64,000 nt of DNA from Isoetes taiwanensis. Its lineage: Eukaryota > Streptophyta > Lycopodiopsida > Isoetales > Isoetaceae. This document shows, piece by piece, positions 63,061 to 64,000 of the stretch. The stretch spans positions 1,765,887-1,829,886 of the forward strand of contig JAJEKV010000052.1 in NCBI GenBank assembly GCA_021234155.1. Direction: 5' to 3'. Position numbers and translations under genes: made by a program. How positions within the stretch are numbered: position 1 is the first letter of the stretch; each line of letters starts with the position of its first letter. Under the pieces are notes generated by a model that saw only the letters and a program-made list of their open reading frames with translations, ran no database searches and was not told where the DNA came from.

Positions 63061-64000
63061 GGCAAGTAAAAGAAATGCGAGATCAACTTTTGATAAAACT
63101 AAATGTCAGGGATTAGGGAATTTCTTAAAGAAGACGTGCATGAAATGGTTGCAAAGTTCTTTTAGAGAGAACTAGGAGAACCGAGGGGGGTTATAGTAAA
63201 GGCGGAGCGGGCCGAAGTGTTTCGAGGAAGGGCCAGGCGTGTCAATGTCACGATCAGAGATGCAACAGCAAAAAGAAGGAAACTGAAAAAGGCGGAGTGG
63301 TCCAGGACATGAGTAAAGGTTATAGAATTGAAGACAAGAAAATAAATGGAGGATATACAGAAGGAGATAGAGCGAATAAGGAGATTGAGGAACGAGGGAG
63401 TGAAGACACAGATACGCGATGGGAGAGTGCAAGTGTGGAATCGCACAGCAGTGGATAGTCCTGCAGGGGTGAGATCAGGAGCGAGTTAGATACCGCTATC
63501 AATAATGGCAACAGATGAATCCATCAGCGGAATGGAGAAGAACTTAGAAGCAAGAATCCATAGATACCTAGAAGGTGGGCAAGAGGCAAGAGGCAAGAGG
63601 AAGAGAAATGAGAGGAACGAAGCACCTGCAGGAGCAGGCACCGGCCTCACTCATGGAAATCAGCCAGGGAGAGGGAGCAAACAAAGTGAAAGGGACTGGA
63701 AAAACAATAAAAGGACGAGGAGCAGAACCAGGAGGGAACAAGAAAATTGTGGGAGGAAGCAGGGGCAGCTGCAGGGAAATCAGAAATTAAAGTAAGTTTC
63801 TGGAACTGTAGCGGGTATCCATGGAATAACGGTGAGGGTCTCTCAATATTTGAAGGGGATGAAGTGATCCGCCTCGCAAAAACATGGGAGTATCAGAAGA
63901 AGAGGTTACCAGAGATGGGGGTACATTCTCATGACAGCTTGGAAATGGAAGAAAGGAATGAGAGGAAGAGGCATAGCAGGAGCAACATGTTATATATTGA
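63061..64000 (+). mobile_element. LINE copy E: ORF1 end and ORF2 start, runs off the window
   Basis: A strongly purine-rich sense strand. One frame gives IREFLKEDVHEMVAKFF, then ARRVNVTIRDATAKRRKLKK, then DIQKEIERIRRLRNEGVKTQ and IRDGRVQVWNRT, which resembles the C-terminal domain of L1-type ORF1 proteins (RR...L...G...I..GR...). After a K/R/G-rich part (63505-63795), VSFWNCSGYPWNNGEGLSIF begins near 63797, matching the endonuclease start WNCRGFPWQKGDSLN of the GC-rich LINE. A few stops interrupt ORF1. The remainder of ORF2 lies beyond 64000. Confidence 0.7.

Overview
This window looks like nuclear DNA of a large, repeat-rich land plant genome, probably a non-seed plant such as a fern. Plant identity rests on two PLS-class pentatricopeptide repeat (PPR) genes without introns in their coding part, a DEAD-box helicase matching plant RH47/ISE1, a plant-type L1 LINE with a DUF4283-like ORF1, a PIF/Harbinger transposase relic and LTR retroelements primed by initiator tRNA-Met. 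The fern guess is inference.

Layout. 1-4.2 kb: a T-rich repeat interrupted by a long LTR (717-3041) with primer site and leader, and a tRNA-derived SINE inside the LTR. 4.5-4.9 kb: a decayed piece of 18S rRNA. 5.4-5.9 kb: a cryptic GATTC-rich repeat. 6.0-14.9 kb: several broken LINEs of one non-L1 family, bounded by long (CT)n tracts. 14.9-21.05 kb: a 6.1-kb T-rich element of unknown class, inserted into one of those LINEs with a 6-bp target duplication. 22-23.4 kb: a dead Harbinger transposase. 25.0-26.7 kb: a second copy of the LTR end plus leader. 28.3-33.9 kb: a nearly full-length, GC-rich LINE (minus strand) whose 5' end carries ~96-bp G-rich monomers. 35-37.7 kb: an unrecognised decayed coding relic.

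The host gene island is 40.1-48.6 kb, all on the minus strand: RH47-like helicase (two coding exons, 557 aa predicted), then two PLS-type PPR genes that both stop at or before the E2 motif and lack a DYW domain. All three products are expected in organelle RNA metabolism, but nothing shows that they are co-transcribed.

49.9-62 kb: two copies of an LTR-like repeat. One is split by a 2.4-kb Mutator-like non-autonomous element with 11-bp target duplication, and the other gives the uninterrupted site. Between them lies a full-length-sized but broken L1 (54.5-60.7 kb, minus). 62.4-64 kb: two LINE pieces joined head to tail, the second running off the window.

The strongest candidates for something undescribed are the hairpin-bearing T-rich element, the LINE family whose conserved 3' end is followed by a different microsatellite in each copy, and the GC-rich LINE with G-quadruplex-capable 5' monomers.
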